DNA of 49,950 nt from Bradyrhizobium jicamae (GTDB lineage Bacteria > Pseudomonadota > Alphaproteobacteria > Rhizobiales > Xanthobacteraceae): contig NZ_LLXZ01000011.1 in NCBI RefSeq assembly GCF_001440395.1, positions 1 through 49,950 of the forward strand. The letters run 5' to 3'. A model generated the notes under the pieces. That model made no database searches. It was not told the DNA's origin and saw nothing but the letters and a program-made list of their open reading frames with translations. The translations under genes were made by a program, and so were the position numbers. Positions 16,235 to 24,324 of this stretch are shown here, one piece after another (position 1 is the first letter of the stretch; each line of letters begins with the position of its first letter).

Positions 16235-16321
16235 GCGGACGTGGCGGAACTGGTAGACGCAAGGGACTTAAAATCCCTCGATGGCAACGTCGTGTGGGTT
16301 CGAGTCCCACCGCCCGCACCA
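16235..16321 (+). tRNA. tRNA-Leu(TAA)
   Basis: The 87-nt gene folds as a class II tRNA. The acceptor is GCGGACG/CGCCCGC, with an A5-C68 mismatch. The D arm is GTGGCGGAACTGGTAGAC. The anticodon stem AGGGA/TCCCT has loop CTTAAAA and anticodon TAA at 16269-16271. It has a long variable arm, a T arm GTGGG-TTCGAGT-CCCAC, and an encoded CCA (16319-16321). It reads UUA and UUG. Confidence 0.97.
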
Positions 16322-16349
16322 GCCTTCGCTCGCAAAGCGAGTGAAGGCT
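16321..16349 (+). terminator. Hairpin immediately 3' of tRNA-Leu
   Basis: AGCCTTCGCTCGC and GCGAGTGAAGGCT form a 13-bp stem (one G-T pair) with an AAA loop, starting at the last base of the tRNA. There is no T-tract, so it may define the 3' end by processing rather than by intrinsic termination. Confidence 0.6.
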
Positions 16350-16475
16350 GCCGCGCCGAAGCCGACAGGCGAAGGCAGGCTTTTCGGCCGCGAGCTATGG
16401 CTAGGCAAGCCGCGCCCTGCGAGGCATAGCTTGAGCCGTGTGGCCGGGAACGGACTTGGGAGACGGGGGACTACA

Positions 16476-17057
16476 TTGCCGCAAATCGGTCTTTTCGAAA
16501 TGCGCCGGCTGGAGATGCTGAGCAACACCATCTTCGGCGTTGCCATGACGCTGCTCGCCTATGATCTGCCGAAGGCCAGCAGTTTCAAGGAAGCGCCGAC
16601 CTGGATGGGTCTGATTCACGTCTACGCGCATCCCGTCATCGCGCTGACGATCAGTTTCATCGTCGCCGGGCTGTTCTGGTTCAGTCATCACCGGCGGCTT
16701 GCGGTCGCGCCGGAAGGCGGCCGCGGCGTAGTGTTTCTCAATCTGTTTTTTCTGCTCTCGATCATCATCCTGCCGGTGACGAACGGTCTCTACGGCGTCT
16801 ATCGGGTCGATGGCGTGATCGCGGTGCTCTATGGATTCCACCTGACCGTGATCGCCGCGCTGAACGCGCTGTTGTGGGTGCTAGCGCTGCGGGGCCAAAG
16901 CAATCCGCAGTTGCTGGCGACGGCGCTGTTTCCACTGGGCGTGTTCGTGCTCGGGACGGTCGTAGCTTTCGCCGCGCCGAGAATCTCACAGCTCATCTGG
17001 TGCCTGGCGTTTCTCGCGCCGCTCGCAGGCTGGCTCGCCGCGCGGCGCGAGAGCTAG
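16476..17057 (+). CDS. TMEM175/DUF1211-like membrane protein
   Basis: I start it at TTG 16476 because GGGGGA sits 5 nt upstream; the ATG at 16500 has no Shine-Dalgarno match. The product (about 193 residues) has the DUF1211 layout. The first helix carries RRLEMLSNTIFGVAMTLLAYDL (an arginine, then the pore-lining small residues), the next contains HPVIALTISFIVAGLFWFSHHR, and four more hydrophobic segments follow. Bacterial TMEM175 proteins are tetrameric potassium-leak channels with a six-helix unit. The usual R-x3-F-S-D signature is here R-x3-L-S-N, so channel function is uncertain. The stop shares a CTAG tetranucleotide with the stop of the convergent plsC-like gene. Confidence 0.8.
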   Translation: MPQIGLFEMRRLEMLSNTIFGVAMTLLAYDLPKASSFKEAPTWMGLIHVYAHPVIALTISFIVAGLFWFSHHRRLAVAPEGGRGVVFLNLFFLLSIIILPVTNGLYGVYRVDGVIAVLYGFHLTVIAALNALLWVLALRGQSNPQLLATALFPLGVFVLGTVVAFAAPRISQLIWCLAFLAPLAGWLAARRES

Positions 17058-17791
17058 CGCGCGACCTTCGCCTCGCTCACCTTCAGCAATCGGCTCGCCT
17101 CCTCCGCAATCATCCGCTCCATCTTTTCCTGAAATTCCTTGCGCGGCAGGCCCGGCGCGATCGGCGGCAGGAACGAGAGCGTGATGGTGCCGGAGTGCAT
17201 CATCAGGGTCTTCTTGCCCCAGAACAGCCCGGAATTGCATGCTGCCGGCACCACGGGGACTTCGAGATTGGTGTAGAGCGCGGAGATGCCGGCGGACTGA
17301 AACACCACGGGCTCGTCGATCGCCTGCCGCGTCCCTTGCGGAAACAGCAGCACCTTGCGGCCCTCGCCGACCGCGCGCTTGGCTTCATCGACCATCTGGC
17401 GCAGCGCATGGCGGCCGGCCGAGCGATCGACCAGGATCATTGGATAGCGCTCGAGAAACCAGCCCACCATCGGTAGCTTTCTCAGCTCCTTCTTGGCGAC
17501 GATGCTGGCGTCGGGGAAGATCACGCAGAGCGCTGCGGTCTCCCACAGCGATTGATGATTGCAGGCAATGATGCAGGGGCCGTCGGGAACGTGCTCACGC
17601 CCCTCGACGCGATAATCCAGCCCGACCACGTATTTCATCAGGAACATGATGCCTTTGGCCCACACCTGGGACACCGCACGCACCGTCGCGCTGCTCGCGT
17701 TGAACAGCGCCATGAACGGCACCGTCGATGCAACGACGACCGTCAGGATCACCACGACGGCATCGAACAGTATGGACCTCAGATAATGCAA
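17054..17791 (-). CDS. plsC: 1-acyl-sn-glycerol-3-phosphate acyltransferase
   Basis: PlsC acylates lysophosphatidic acid at the inner membrane to give phosphatidic acid. The start TTG at 17791 (then HYLRSILFDAVVVIL) has AGAGGA about 7 nt upstream and places the N-terminal membrane helix at the beginning, as in relatives; an ATG at 17887 would add 32 polar residues. The acyltransferase blocks are CNHQSLWETA (H-x4-E instead of the usual H-x4-D), the LVDRSAGRHAL block, LLFPQGTR (instead of FPEGTR) and VPVVPAACNSG. The FPQGTR form is seen in other alphaproteobacteria. Confidence in the family is high; the preferred acyl donor is unknown. Confidence 0.9.
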   Translation of the reverse strand: MHYLRSILFDAVVVILTVVVASTVPFMALFNASSATVRAVSQVWAKGIMFLMKYVVGLDYRVEGREHVPDGPCIIACNHQSLWETAALCVIFPDASIVAKKELRKLPMVGWFLERYPMILVDRSAGRHALRQMVDEAKRAVGEGRKVLLFPQGTRQAIDEPVVFQSAGISALYTNLEVPVVPAACNSGLFWGKKTLMMHSGTITLSFLPPIAPGLPRKEFQEKMERMIAEEASRLLKVSEAKVAR

Positions 17792-17920
17792 ACGTTCCGT
17801 CCTCTCGGGCCTCTGATGCGGCTTCCCATACAGCACTTTTCCCGGCTTGCACAATTCCGCCCGCCCGGCTGAAATAGGCGTCGACATGGATCGGCCCGAT
17901 TATCCGTCCAGGATCGCCGC

Positions 17921-18778
17921 ATGCCCGACAGCGAAAAGATCGTCATCGCGCCGCATCTCGTCTTCGATGCCATCACGGCCGGCCCGCCCGGCGCGCCGCT
18001 GGTGCTGTTGCTGCACGGCTTTGCGGAATCGATGCATTGCTGGCGCGCGCAGGTCACGGCGCTCGGCGACATGGGTTATCGCGCCATTGCGCCGGGCCAG
18101 CGCGGCTATTCGCCGGGCGCCCGCCCCGATCCGCGCGAATTTTCGCACTACCTGATCGACCGCCTGATGGACGATGCGCTGGCGATCGCCGCGGCCGCAG
18201 GCTATGGCGACGCACGCTTTCATCTCGCCGGCCATGACTGGGGCGGCAGCATCGCCTGGGGCATCGCCGACCGCCACCACGAACGGTTGGCCTCGCTCAC
18301 GATTCTCTCGCGGCCACATCCAAACGCCTTCAACCGCGCGCTCGAAACCGACAGCGAACAGGCGCAGCGCTCAAAACATCACAAGGCGTTTCTGGAACCT
18401 GACGCCGCCGATATTGTGCTCGCGGACGACGCCAGATGGCTGCGCGAGCGTCTCACCGCCAACGGCGTTCCCGCGGACGCGATCGAGATGCATCTCGCCG
18501 TACTCGGCAACAAAGACGCAATGGAAGCCGCGTTGGCCTGGTATCGCGCGCGCGGCGCGATCCGCGGGCCGCTCGGCCCGATCCGCGTGCCGACGCTTTA
18601 TGTCTGGGGCGATGCCGACGACACCGTCGGCCGTATCGCGGCCGAAGGCACCGTCGATTTCATCGCCGCGCCCTATCGCTTCGAGGAGTTGCCCGGCGTC
18701 GGCCACTTTGCGGCGGATCAGGCGCCGGAACGTGTATGCGAATTAATGCTGGAACATCTCGCGGCGCATCCGATGTAA
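17921..18778 (+). CDS. Epoxide-hydrolase-type alpha/beta hydrolase (Asp nucleophile)
   Basis: The 285-residue protein has the oxyanion motif LLLHGFAES, then APGQRGYSPGARP, a nucleophile elbow GHDWGG with aspartate, an acid in WGDADDTVG, and the histidine in GVGHFAADQAPE. An Asp nucleophile is typical of epoxide hydrolases and haloalkane dehalogenases and separates this enzyme from the Ser-type hydrolase at 11833-12597. The substrate is unknown. It is divergent from plsC. A short ORF and a strong terminator follow. Confidence 0.9.
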   Translation: MPDSEKIVIAPHLVFDAITAGPPGAPLVLLLHGFAESMHCWRAQVTALGDMGYRAIAPGQRGYSPGARPDPREFSHYLIDRLMDDALAIAAAAGYGDARFHLAGHDWGGSIAWGIADRHHERLASLTILSRPHPNAFNRALETDSEQAQRSKHHKAFLEPDAADIVLADDARWLRERLTANGVPADAIEMHLAVLGNKDAMEAALAWYRARGAIRGPLGPIRVPTLYVWGDADDTVGRIAAEGTVDFIAAPYRFEELPGVGHFAADQAPERVCELMLEHLAAHPM

Positions 18779-18830
18779 GGAACGCAACGCACGCAAGAAT
18801 GTTGTCGTGCACAAAAAGGAGCACGACAAA

Positions 18831-18974
18831 TTGGCCAACGAACAACCCTTGGATAAACCCGCCGCAACCAACCGCAAGCCGGCCCGGAACCAGGCGCGTC
18901 AGCCACAACAGCCACAGGTTCGCTCGCCGCTTCTGAACGACGGCCCGGAACTGGAGCGCGACAGCCACTGCTGA
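18831..18974 (+). CDS. Short basic hypothetical protein
   Basis: Starting at TTG 18831, with AAGGAG about 10 nt upstream, this ORF encodes 47 hydrophilic residues: MANEQPLDKPAATNRKPARN, then a Gln/Pro/Arg stretch and the end LNDGPELERDSHC. A GTG 24 bp upstream could also start it. The good Shine-Dalgarno and the strong terminator 20 bp after the stop argue for a real transcript end here. The protein looks disordered and no family is recognised. Confidence 0.45.
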   Translation: MANEQPLDKPAATNRKPARNQARQPQQPQVRSPLLNDGPELERDSHC

Positions 18975-18993
18975 AGCCGACTGCAAAAAAACG

Positions 18994-19030
18994 AAGCGCG
19001 ACGGAGGACGAAACCTCCGTCGCGCTTTTT
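18994..19030. terminator. Strong bidirectional rho-independent terminator
   Basis: AAGCGCGACGGAGG (18994-19007) and CCTCCGTCGCGCTT (19014-19027) form a perfect 14-bp stem with a 6-nt loop ACGAAA. TTTTT follows on the plus strand, and the minus strand has a T-run beyond TTCG (TTCGTTTTTTT). It lies between the short plus ORF (18974) and the end of the minus solute-binding protein gene (19056), so it can stop both transcripts. Confidence 0.95.
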
Positions 19031-19055
19031 GCTGTCCGCTTGAAGCTGGTGCGCC

Positions 19056-20678
19056 CTACTCGCTCTTGTCGATATTCCAGAACACCGGCGTTGCCGGGCC
19101 GTCGACGATGCCGGTGAGCGATTTGCGCCAGCCGCTCGGGATCAAATACTGGCCGAGCGGGATGTAGATCACCTGTTCATAGGCCTGCTTCTGGATGTCG
19201 GCAGCGATCTTCTTCTGCTCGTCCAGCGTGGCGGAGCGCGCAAACTTGTCGCGGAGCTCTTCGATCTTGGCGTCTTCGGCCCAGCCGAACCAGCCGCCGT
19301 TCTTGCCGCGACCGCCCACTGAAGCGTTGGCGACCGGGTTGGAAACGTCGGCGGCAACCCAGTTGGTGAAGAACATGTTCCAGCCGCCTTCCTTCGGCGG
19401 CTTCTGGCTGGCGCGGCGGGTCACGACGGTCTGCCAGTCGGTGGCCTGCACGTCGACCTTGAAGCCGGCTTCGCGGAGCAATTGCGCCGCGACGATCGGC
19501 TGCGCCTTCAGCGTCACGACGTCACCGGGCGCCATGACCACGACCGGCGTGCCATCGTAACCGGACTCGGCGAGCAGCTTCTTCGCTTCCGCCATGGCAT
19601 TGCCCTTCACCAGGCTCTCGGCGCCGACATCGCTCTCCAGCGGGGTATCGCATACGAAGATCGCACCGCAGATCTTTTGATACTTGGCATTGCCGACCAG
19701 CGCGTCGAGCACGTCCTTCTGCTTCATGGCCAGGAAGGCCGCGCGGCGAACCTTGACGTTATCGAAGGGCGGATAGAGGAAGTTCATCCGGCCCAGCGTC
19801 TGGAAACCGAACTTGTTGAGGACGTCGACCTTGATGTCCTTGTTCGCCTCCAGCACCGGCAGCAAATCGAACGGCAGGTTCTCCATGAAGTCGATATCGC
19901 CCGACTGCAGCGCGTTCACCGCGGTCTGCGCATCCGGCATCGTGATCCATTCGACGCGATCGACCTTCACGACCTTGCCGCCGGAGGTCCAGCTCGGCGC
20001 TTCCTTGCGCGGGACATAGTCCGGGTTCTTTTCATAAACGGCCTTCACGCCCGGCTGGAATTCCGCTTGCACGAACTTGAACGGACCTGATCCGACCTGT
20101 TCCTTGATCTGCTGGCCGGCGGGCGTTTCCGCCAGCCGCTTCGGCATCATGAACGGGGTGTAGGACGACGGCTTGCCGATCGACTCCAGCACTAGGCCGT
20201 AGGGCTCCTTCAGTTTCAGCGCAAAGCTCTTGGCGTCGATCGGCTCCAGGCTGGCGACGAAATCCATCAGCTTCTGGCCCATCGTGTCGTTGCGGCCCCA
20301 ACGCTTCAGCGAGGCGACGCAATCTTCCGCCGTGACCGGCTGGCCGTCATGCCACTTCAGGCCATCGCGCAACGTGAATGTGTAGGTCAGCTTGTCATCG
20401 CTGACTTTCCAATCGGCCATCTGCGGCTGGATCTTGAAGCTGGAATCCGTCGCCAACAGCGTGTCGTAGACCATGTAGCCATGGTCGCGGGTGATGTAGG
20501 CGGTGGTGAAACCGGGATCGATGACGCGCAGGTCGGAATGCATCACGGCGGTGATGGTCTTCTTGCCGGCGGCCATGGCCTGCGAGCTCAGGGCTAGCGA
20601 CGTCACCGCTACCGACAGCGCAAGCGCCGACAATGCGGACGCTATCGTGGGACGCTTCCAACGCATGATGGGGAACAT
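19056..20678 (-). CDS. Peptide ABC transporter solute-binding protein (SBP_bac_5)
   Basis: The ATG at 20678 follows TCAGGAGAG. The product of 540 residues has a signal peptide ending SSQAMA-AGKK. The mature part is a DppA/OppA-like binding protein: DPGFTTAYITRDHGYMVYDTL, the family phrase YTFTLRDGLKWHDGQPVTAEDC, VGSGPFKFV, and the C-terminal lobe with FFTNWVAADVSNPVAN. It should collect peptides or peptide-like amides in the periplasm for the permease genes encoded divergently from 22367. Its divergent arrangement with the M20 peptidase gene (277 bp apart) suggests joint control from the shared spacer. Confidence 0.93.
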   Translation of the reverse strand: MFPIMRWKRPTIASALSALALSVAVTSLALSSQAMAAGKKTITAVMHSDLRVIDPGFTTAYITRDHGYMVYDTLLATDSSFKIQPQMADWKVSDDKLTYTFTLRDGLKWHDGQPVTAEDCVASLKRWGRNDTMGQKLMDFVASLEPIDAKSFALKLKEPYGLVLESIGKPSSYTPFMMPKRLAETPAGQQIKEQVGSGPFKFVQAEFQPGVKAVYEKNPDYVPRKEAPSWTSGGKVVKVDRVEWITMPDAQTAVNALQSGDIDFMENLPFDLLPVLEANKDIKVDVLNKFGFQTLGRMNFLYPPFDNVKVRRAAFLAMKQKDVLDALVGNAKYQKICGAIFVCDTPLESDVGAESLVKGNAMAEAKKLLAESGYDGTPVVVMAPGDVVTLKAQPIVAAQLLREAGFKVDVQATDWQTVVTRRASQKPPKEGGWNMFFTNWVAADVSNPVANASVGGRGKNGGWFGWAEDAKIEELRDKFARSATLDEQKKIAADIQKQAYEQVIYIPLGQYLIPSGWRKSLTGIVDGPATPVFWNIDKSE

Positions 20679-20955
20679 TCGATCTCTCCTGACGTGAAAC
20701 TGGTCAAAGTCCGCTGATTCATTATGCATGCGGTTCGTTATTTGGGCGAACTAACACGCTGTAAATCCTGACTATTTGAAGACTTGCATCAAGCGCGCGG
20801 CACGTCAATCGGCTTTGAGGCGACCACCACCCTGCGGATACCGCGGACGCGCGCTCATGTTTCACTTTACAAATCCGCGCGAGATCATTCTCGTAGGCGG
20901 CGAGACCGGTGCCCGATTAGTCGAAACCCAAGATCAAGAAAACCAAGAGAAGTCC

Positions 20956-22086
20956 ATGAACCCAGCCAATCTTCCCTTTGATTCCGAGGCCATGCTGCAG
21001 GGTCTGCGTAGCTGGGTGGAATGCGAAAGCCCGACCTGGGACAAGAGCGCCGTCGAGCGCATGCTTGACCTCGCCGCACGCGACATGGCGATCATGGGTG
21101 CGACCATCGAGCGCATCGCCGGCCGCCAAGGTTTTGCCGGCTGTGTCCGCGCCCGCTTTCCGCACCCCAAACAAGGCGAGCCCGGCATCCTGATCGCCGG
21201 CCACATGGATACCGTCCACCCCGTCGGCACCATCGAGAAACTGAAATGGCGGCGCGAGGGCGGCAAATGCTTCGGCCCCGGCATTTTCGACATGAAGGGC
21301 GGCAATTACCTCTCGCTGGAAGCGATCCGGCAACTGGCCCGCGCCGCGTTCACGACACCCCTGCCGATTACCGTGCTGTTCACGCCGGATGAGGAGGTCG
21401 GCACGCCCTCGACCCGCGACATCATCGAGGCGGAAGCGGCGCGCAACAAATATGTGCTGGTGCCGGAGCCCGGACGGCCCAACAACGGCGTCGTCACCGG
21501 CCGCTACGCAATTGCACGCTTCAATCTCGAAGCTGTCGGCAAGCCGAGCCACGCCGGCGCGACGCTCTCCTCCGGCCGCTCCGCGATCCGCGAAATGGCA
21601 CGCCAGATTATAGCCATCGACGGCATGACGACCGAAGATTGTACGTTCTCGGTCGGCATCGTGCATGGCGGCCAGTGGGTCAATTGTGTCGCCACCACCT
21701 GCACCGGCGAGGCACTCAGCATGGCCAAGCGCCAGGCCGATCTCGACCGCGGCGTCGAACGCATGCTGGCGTTGTCTGGCACGAGCAATGACGTGAGCTT
21801 CACCGTGACGCGCGGCGTGACCCGCCCGGTCTGGGAGCCCGATGCCGGTACCATGGCGCTGTACGAAAAGGCCCGCGGCATTGCCGCGCAGCTTGGCCTC
21901 GAACTGCCGCATGGCAGCGCCGGCGGCGGTTCCGACGGCAACTTTACCGGCGCGATGGGTATCCCGACGCTGGACGGCCTCGGCGTCCGCGGCGCCGATG
22001 CCCACACGCTCAACGAACATATCGAGGTCGACAGCCTCGCCGAACGCGGCCGGCTGATGGCTGGGCTTTTGGCGACGCTGGAGTAA
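20956..22086 (+). CDS. M20 family metallopeptidase (glutamate carboxypeptidase CPG2-like)
   Basis: I choose the ATG at 20956 (AGAGAAG upstream); the frame is open further back but without a sensible start. The product is 376 residues. Metal ligands and catalytic residues are seen in AGHMDTVHP (H83, D85), GIFDMKGG (D112), TPDEEVGTPSTR (E146 general base, E147) and HTLNEHIEVDS near the end. Family members remove C-terminal glutamate or hydrolyse acyl amino acids with two zinc ions. No signal peptide is seen from this start, so it acts in the cytoplasm on imported substrate. It heads the operon-like row of transport and hydrolase genes. Confidence 0.92.
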   Translation: MNPANLPFDSEAMLQGLRSWVECESPTWDKSAVERMLDLAARDMAIMGATIERIAGRQGFAGCVRARFPHPKQGEPGILIAGHMDTVHPVGTIEKLKWRREGGKCFGPGIFDMKGGNYLSLEAIRQLARAAFTTPLPITVLFTPDEEVGTPSTRDIIEAEAARNKYVLVPEPGRPNNGVVTGRYAIARFNLEAVGKPSHAGATLSSGRSAIREMARQIIAIDGMTTEDCTFSVGIVHGGQWVNCVATTCTGEALSMAKRQADLDRGVERMLALSGTSNDVSFTVTRGVTRPVWEPDAGTMALYEKARGIAAQLGLELPHGSAGGGSDGNFTGAMGIPTLDGLGVRGADAHTLNEHIEVDSLAERGRLMAGLLATLE

Positions 22087-22102
22087 TGGCGATTGCCCTG
22101 CG

Positions 22103-22219
22103 CCGTCATTGAGAAGAGCCAACGGGTCGCGTGAATGCGCGGCCGATGACAAGGCTTGGCGACGGAAGCAATCCATCTTTCGGCGGATGCGTGGATTGCT
22201 TCGCTTTGCTCGTAATGAG
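22103..22219. repeat. Intergenic palindromic repeat, family B copy 1 (long variant)
   Basis: CCGTCATTG at the left and GTGGATTGCTTCGCTTTGCT...CGTAATGA at the right are the family B ends, with GCAATCCATC in the middle. About 50 extra bases (AGAGCCAACGGGTCGCG...) are inserted in the left arm. It lies between the M20 gene and the first permease gene; the remaining gap to 22366 shows no other gene. Confidence 0.8.
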
Positions 22220-22366
22220 GACGAATGTTCTTCCTTCGAACCGCTTAGCTGCATCGCAAAAAACGCAGGCGCAATGGCACGGGACTTGCTGAAATGCTAC
22301 GCTGACGGCGCGGAAACCAACTCCAAGACCGGCGCTGCCCAATTCACCCACAACTGACGGATCAAG

Positions 22367-23308
22367 ATGCTCGGATATCTGCTTCGCCGCATTCTCGCCG
22401 CCATTCCCGTGATGGGCGTGGTCGCGCTGTTTGTGTTCCTCCTGCTGCGGCTGACGCCGGGCGATCCCGCCGCGATTTTGGCCGGCGACAATGCGACGCC
22501 CGAGCAGCTCGAGCGCATCCGCACGTCGCTCGGCCTCAATGAGCCGCTCTACACCCAGTTCTTCACCTGGATCGGCAAGCTGCTGCAGGGTGACCTCGGC
22601 ATGTCGCTGATATCAAACGTGCCGGTGCTGACGATGATCAGCAAGCGCGTCGAGCCGTCGATCTCGATCGCGCTCTGCACCATCATCCTGGCTGTCATTG
22701 TCGCCGTGCCGCTTGGCGTAATCGCGGCGTGGAAGCACGGCACCTGGATCGACCGTTTCGTGATGGGCCTGTCGGTCATCGGCTTTTCGGTGCCGGTGTT
22801 CGTGATCGGCTATGTCCTGATCCAGATCTTTGCGATCGAACTGCGCTGGGTGCCGGTGCAGGGTTTCCGCAGCATCACGGCAGGGTTCGGCCCATTCTTC
22901 GAGCGCATCATCCTGCCGACCTGCACGCTCTCCTTCATCTACGTTGCGCTGATCGCGCGCATGACGCGGGCGGCAATGCTCGATGTGCTGGGTGAGGATT
23001 ACGTCCGCACCGCGCGGGCGAAAGGCATCAGCGAGACCGGTGTGCTGCTGCGCCATGCACTGCGCAACGCCGCCGTGCCCGTCATCACGGTGATCGGAAC
23101 GGGTTTCGCGCTGCTGATTTCCGGCGTCGTCGTTACCGAGAGCGTGTTCAACGTGCCCGGCATCGGCCGCCTCACCGTCGATGCGGTGCTGGCGCGCGAC
23201 TATCCGGTGATTCAGGCGATGATCCTTTTGACGTCGGGCATCTATGTCACCGTCAACCTGTTGATCGACCTCGCCTACACCCTTCTTGATCCAAGAATTC
23301 GTTACTGA
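22367..23308 (+). CDS. ABC transporter permease (DppB-type)
   Basis: The 313-residue protein has the classic start MLGYLLRRILAAIPVMGVVA and the phrase LRLTPGDPAAILAGDNATPEQ of the DppB/OppB/GsiC family. Six TM segments and the cytoplasmic EAA-type loop (TRAAMLDVLGEDYVRTARAKG) are visible, as is the C-terminal segment GIGRLTVDAVLARDYPVIQ. It forms the membrane channel with the second permease encoded 11 bp downstream and uses the ATPase at 24325-25965. Substrate class is di- or oligopeptides by family; the neighbours suggest acylated or modified peptides. Confidence 0.95.
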   Translation: MLGYLLRRILAAIPVMGVVALFVFLLLRLTPGDPAAILAGDNATPEQLERIRTSLGLNEPLYTQFFTWIGKLLQGDLGMSLISNVPVLTMISKRVEPSISIALCTIILAVIVAVPLGVIAAWKHGTWIDRFVMGLSVIGFSVPVFVIGYVLIQIFAIELRWVPVQGFRSITAGFGPFFERIILPTCTLSFIYVALIARMTRAAMLDVLGEDYVRTARAKGISETGVLLRHALRNAAVPVITVIGTGFALLISGVVVTESVFNVPGIGRLTVDAVLARDYPVIQAMILLTSGIYVTVNLLIDLAYTLLDPRIRY

Positions 23309-23319
23309 GGTTCGGCACG

Positions 23320-24210
23320 ATGGCAATCGAAACCCTTCCCGAACCGTCAATCCCGGTCACCACGCCGTTCCGGCCGAAACTGGGATTCCTCACGGCGACC
23401 CCGATCATCGCGACCGCGAGCATCTGCCTTGGGTTGATCATCCTGATGGCAATCCTCGCGCCCCTGCTCGCGCCGCACGACCCGCAATTGCTGTTGCCGG
23501 CGCAACGGCTGAAGCCGGCCAGCGCGACATTCCTGCTCGGCACCGACGCCTATGGTCGCGACGTGCTGTCGCGCATCATCTACGGCGCACGGATTTCGCT
23601 GCTGATCGGCCTTGGCGCCGCAGTCTTCTCGATCGGCATCGGCCTTCTGATCGGGCTCGTCTCCGGCTTCTTCCGCTGGGTCGACGCCGTGATGATGCGG
23701 GTGATGGACGGCCTGATGGCGATCCCGTCCATCCTGCTCGCGATCGCCGTGGTGTCGCTGTCGGGCGCTAGCCTGACGACGGTGCTGGTCGCGATCACCA
23801 TTCCGGAAATTCCCCGCGTGGCGCGGCTGGTGCGTTCGGTCGTGCTGTCGGCGCGCGAGGAGCCTTATGTGGAGGCCGCGATCTCGGTCGGCACCAGCCT
23901 GCCCAAGATCATGTGGCGGCATTTGATGCCGAACACGGTCGCGCCGCTGATCGTGCAAGGCACCTATGTCTGCGCTTCCGCCATCCTCACCGAAGCCATC
24001 CTGTCGTTCCTCGGCGCCGGCATCAGCCCGGAAACGCCGACCTGGGGCAACATCATGGCCGAGGGCCGCGCCTACTTCCAGGTCAAGCCGTCGCTGATCT
24101 TCTGGCCGGGCCTGTTGCTGTCGATCGCCATCCTGAGCATCAACCTGATCGGCGACGCCGCCCGCGATGCCCTCGATCCGCGCATGAAGCAGCGGGAGGC
24201 CGGAAAATGA
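23320..24210 (+). CDS. ABC transporter permease (DppC-type)
   Basis: The 296-residue protein shows a first TM segment, the periplasmic loop motif ATFLLGTDAYGRDVLSRIIYGAR, and the EAA loop ARLVRSVVLSAREEPYVEAA, all typical of DppC/OppC. Length and C-terminus (DAARDALDPRMKQ) match the family. It is 11 bp after the first permease gene, so they are cotranscribed. The ATPase gene follows after a 114-bp gap that contains a palindromic repeat. Confidence 0.95.
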   Translation: MAIETLPEPSIPVTTPFRPKLGFLTATPIIATASICLGLIILMAILAPLLAPHDPQLLLPAQRLKPASATFLLGTDAYGRDVLSRIIYGARISLLIGLGAAVFSIGIGLLIGLVSGFFRWVDAVMMRVMDGLMAIPSILLAIAVVSLSGASLTTVLVAITIPEIPRVARLVRSVVLSAREEPYVEAAISVGTSLPKIMWRHLMPNTVAPLIVQGTYVCASAILTEAILSFLGAGISPETPTWGNIMAEGRAYFQVKPSLIFWPGLLLSIAILSINLIGDAARDALDPRMKQREAGK

Positions 24211-24224
24211 GTTCGACCTCTCCC

Positions 24225-24310
24225 CGTCATTGCGAGCGAAGCGAAGCAATCCATCTCGCCGCACGAAGAAAGAATGGATTGCTTCGTCGCTCCGCTCCTA
24301 GCAATGACGG
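24225..24310. repeat. Intergenic palindromic repeat, family B copy 2, inside the transporter operon
   Basis: CGTCATTGCGAGCGAAGCG with GCAATCCATC faces GAATGGATTGCTTCGTCGC and GCAATGACGG. The element fills the gap between the DppC-type permease gene and the ATPase gene, so it is transcribed with them and should form a long hairpin in the mRNA. Confidence 0.9.
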
Positions 24311-24324
24311 CAGAAATAACTGAG

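Noticed and set aside
16281..16475. N-terminal extension of the TMEM175-like protein through the tRNA gene
   Set aside because: The frame is open, but it lies in the tRNA and its 3' hairpin; the ribosome binding site at 16466-16471 supports the TTG at 16476.
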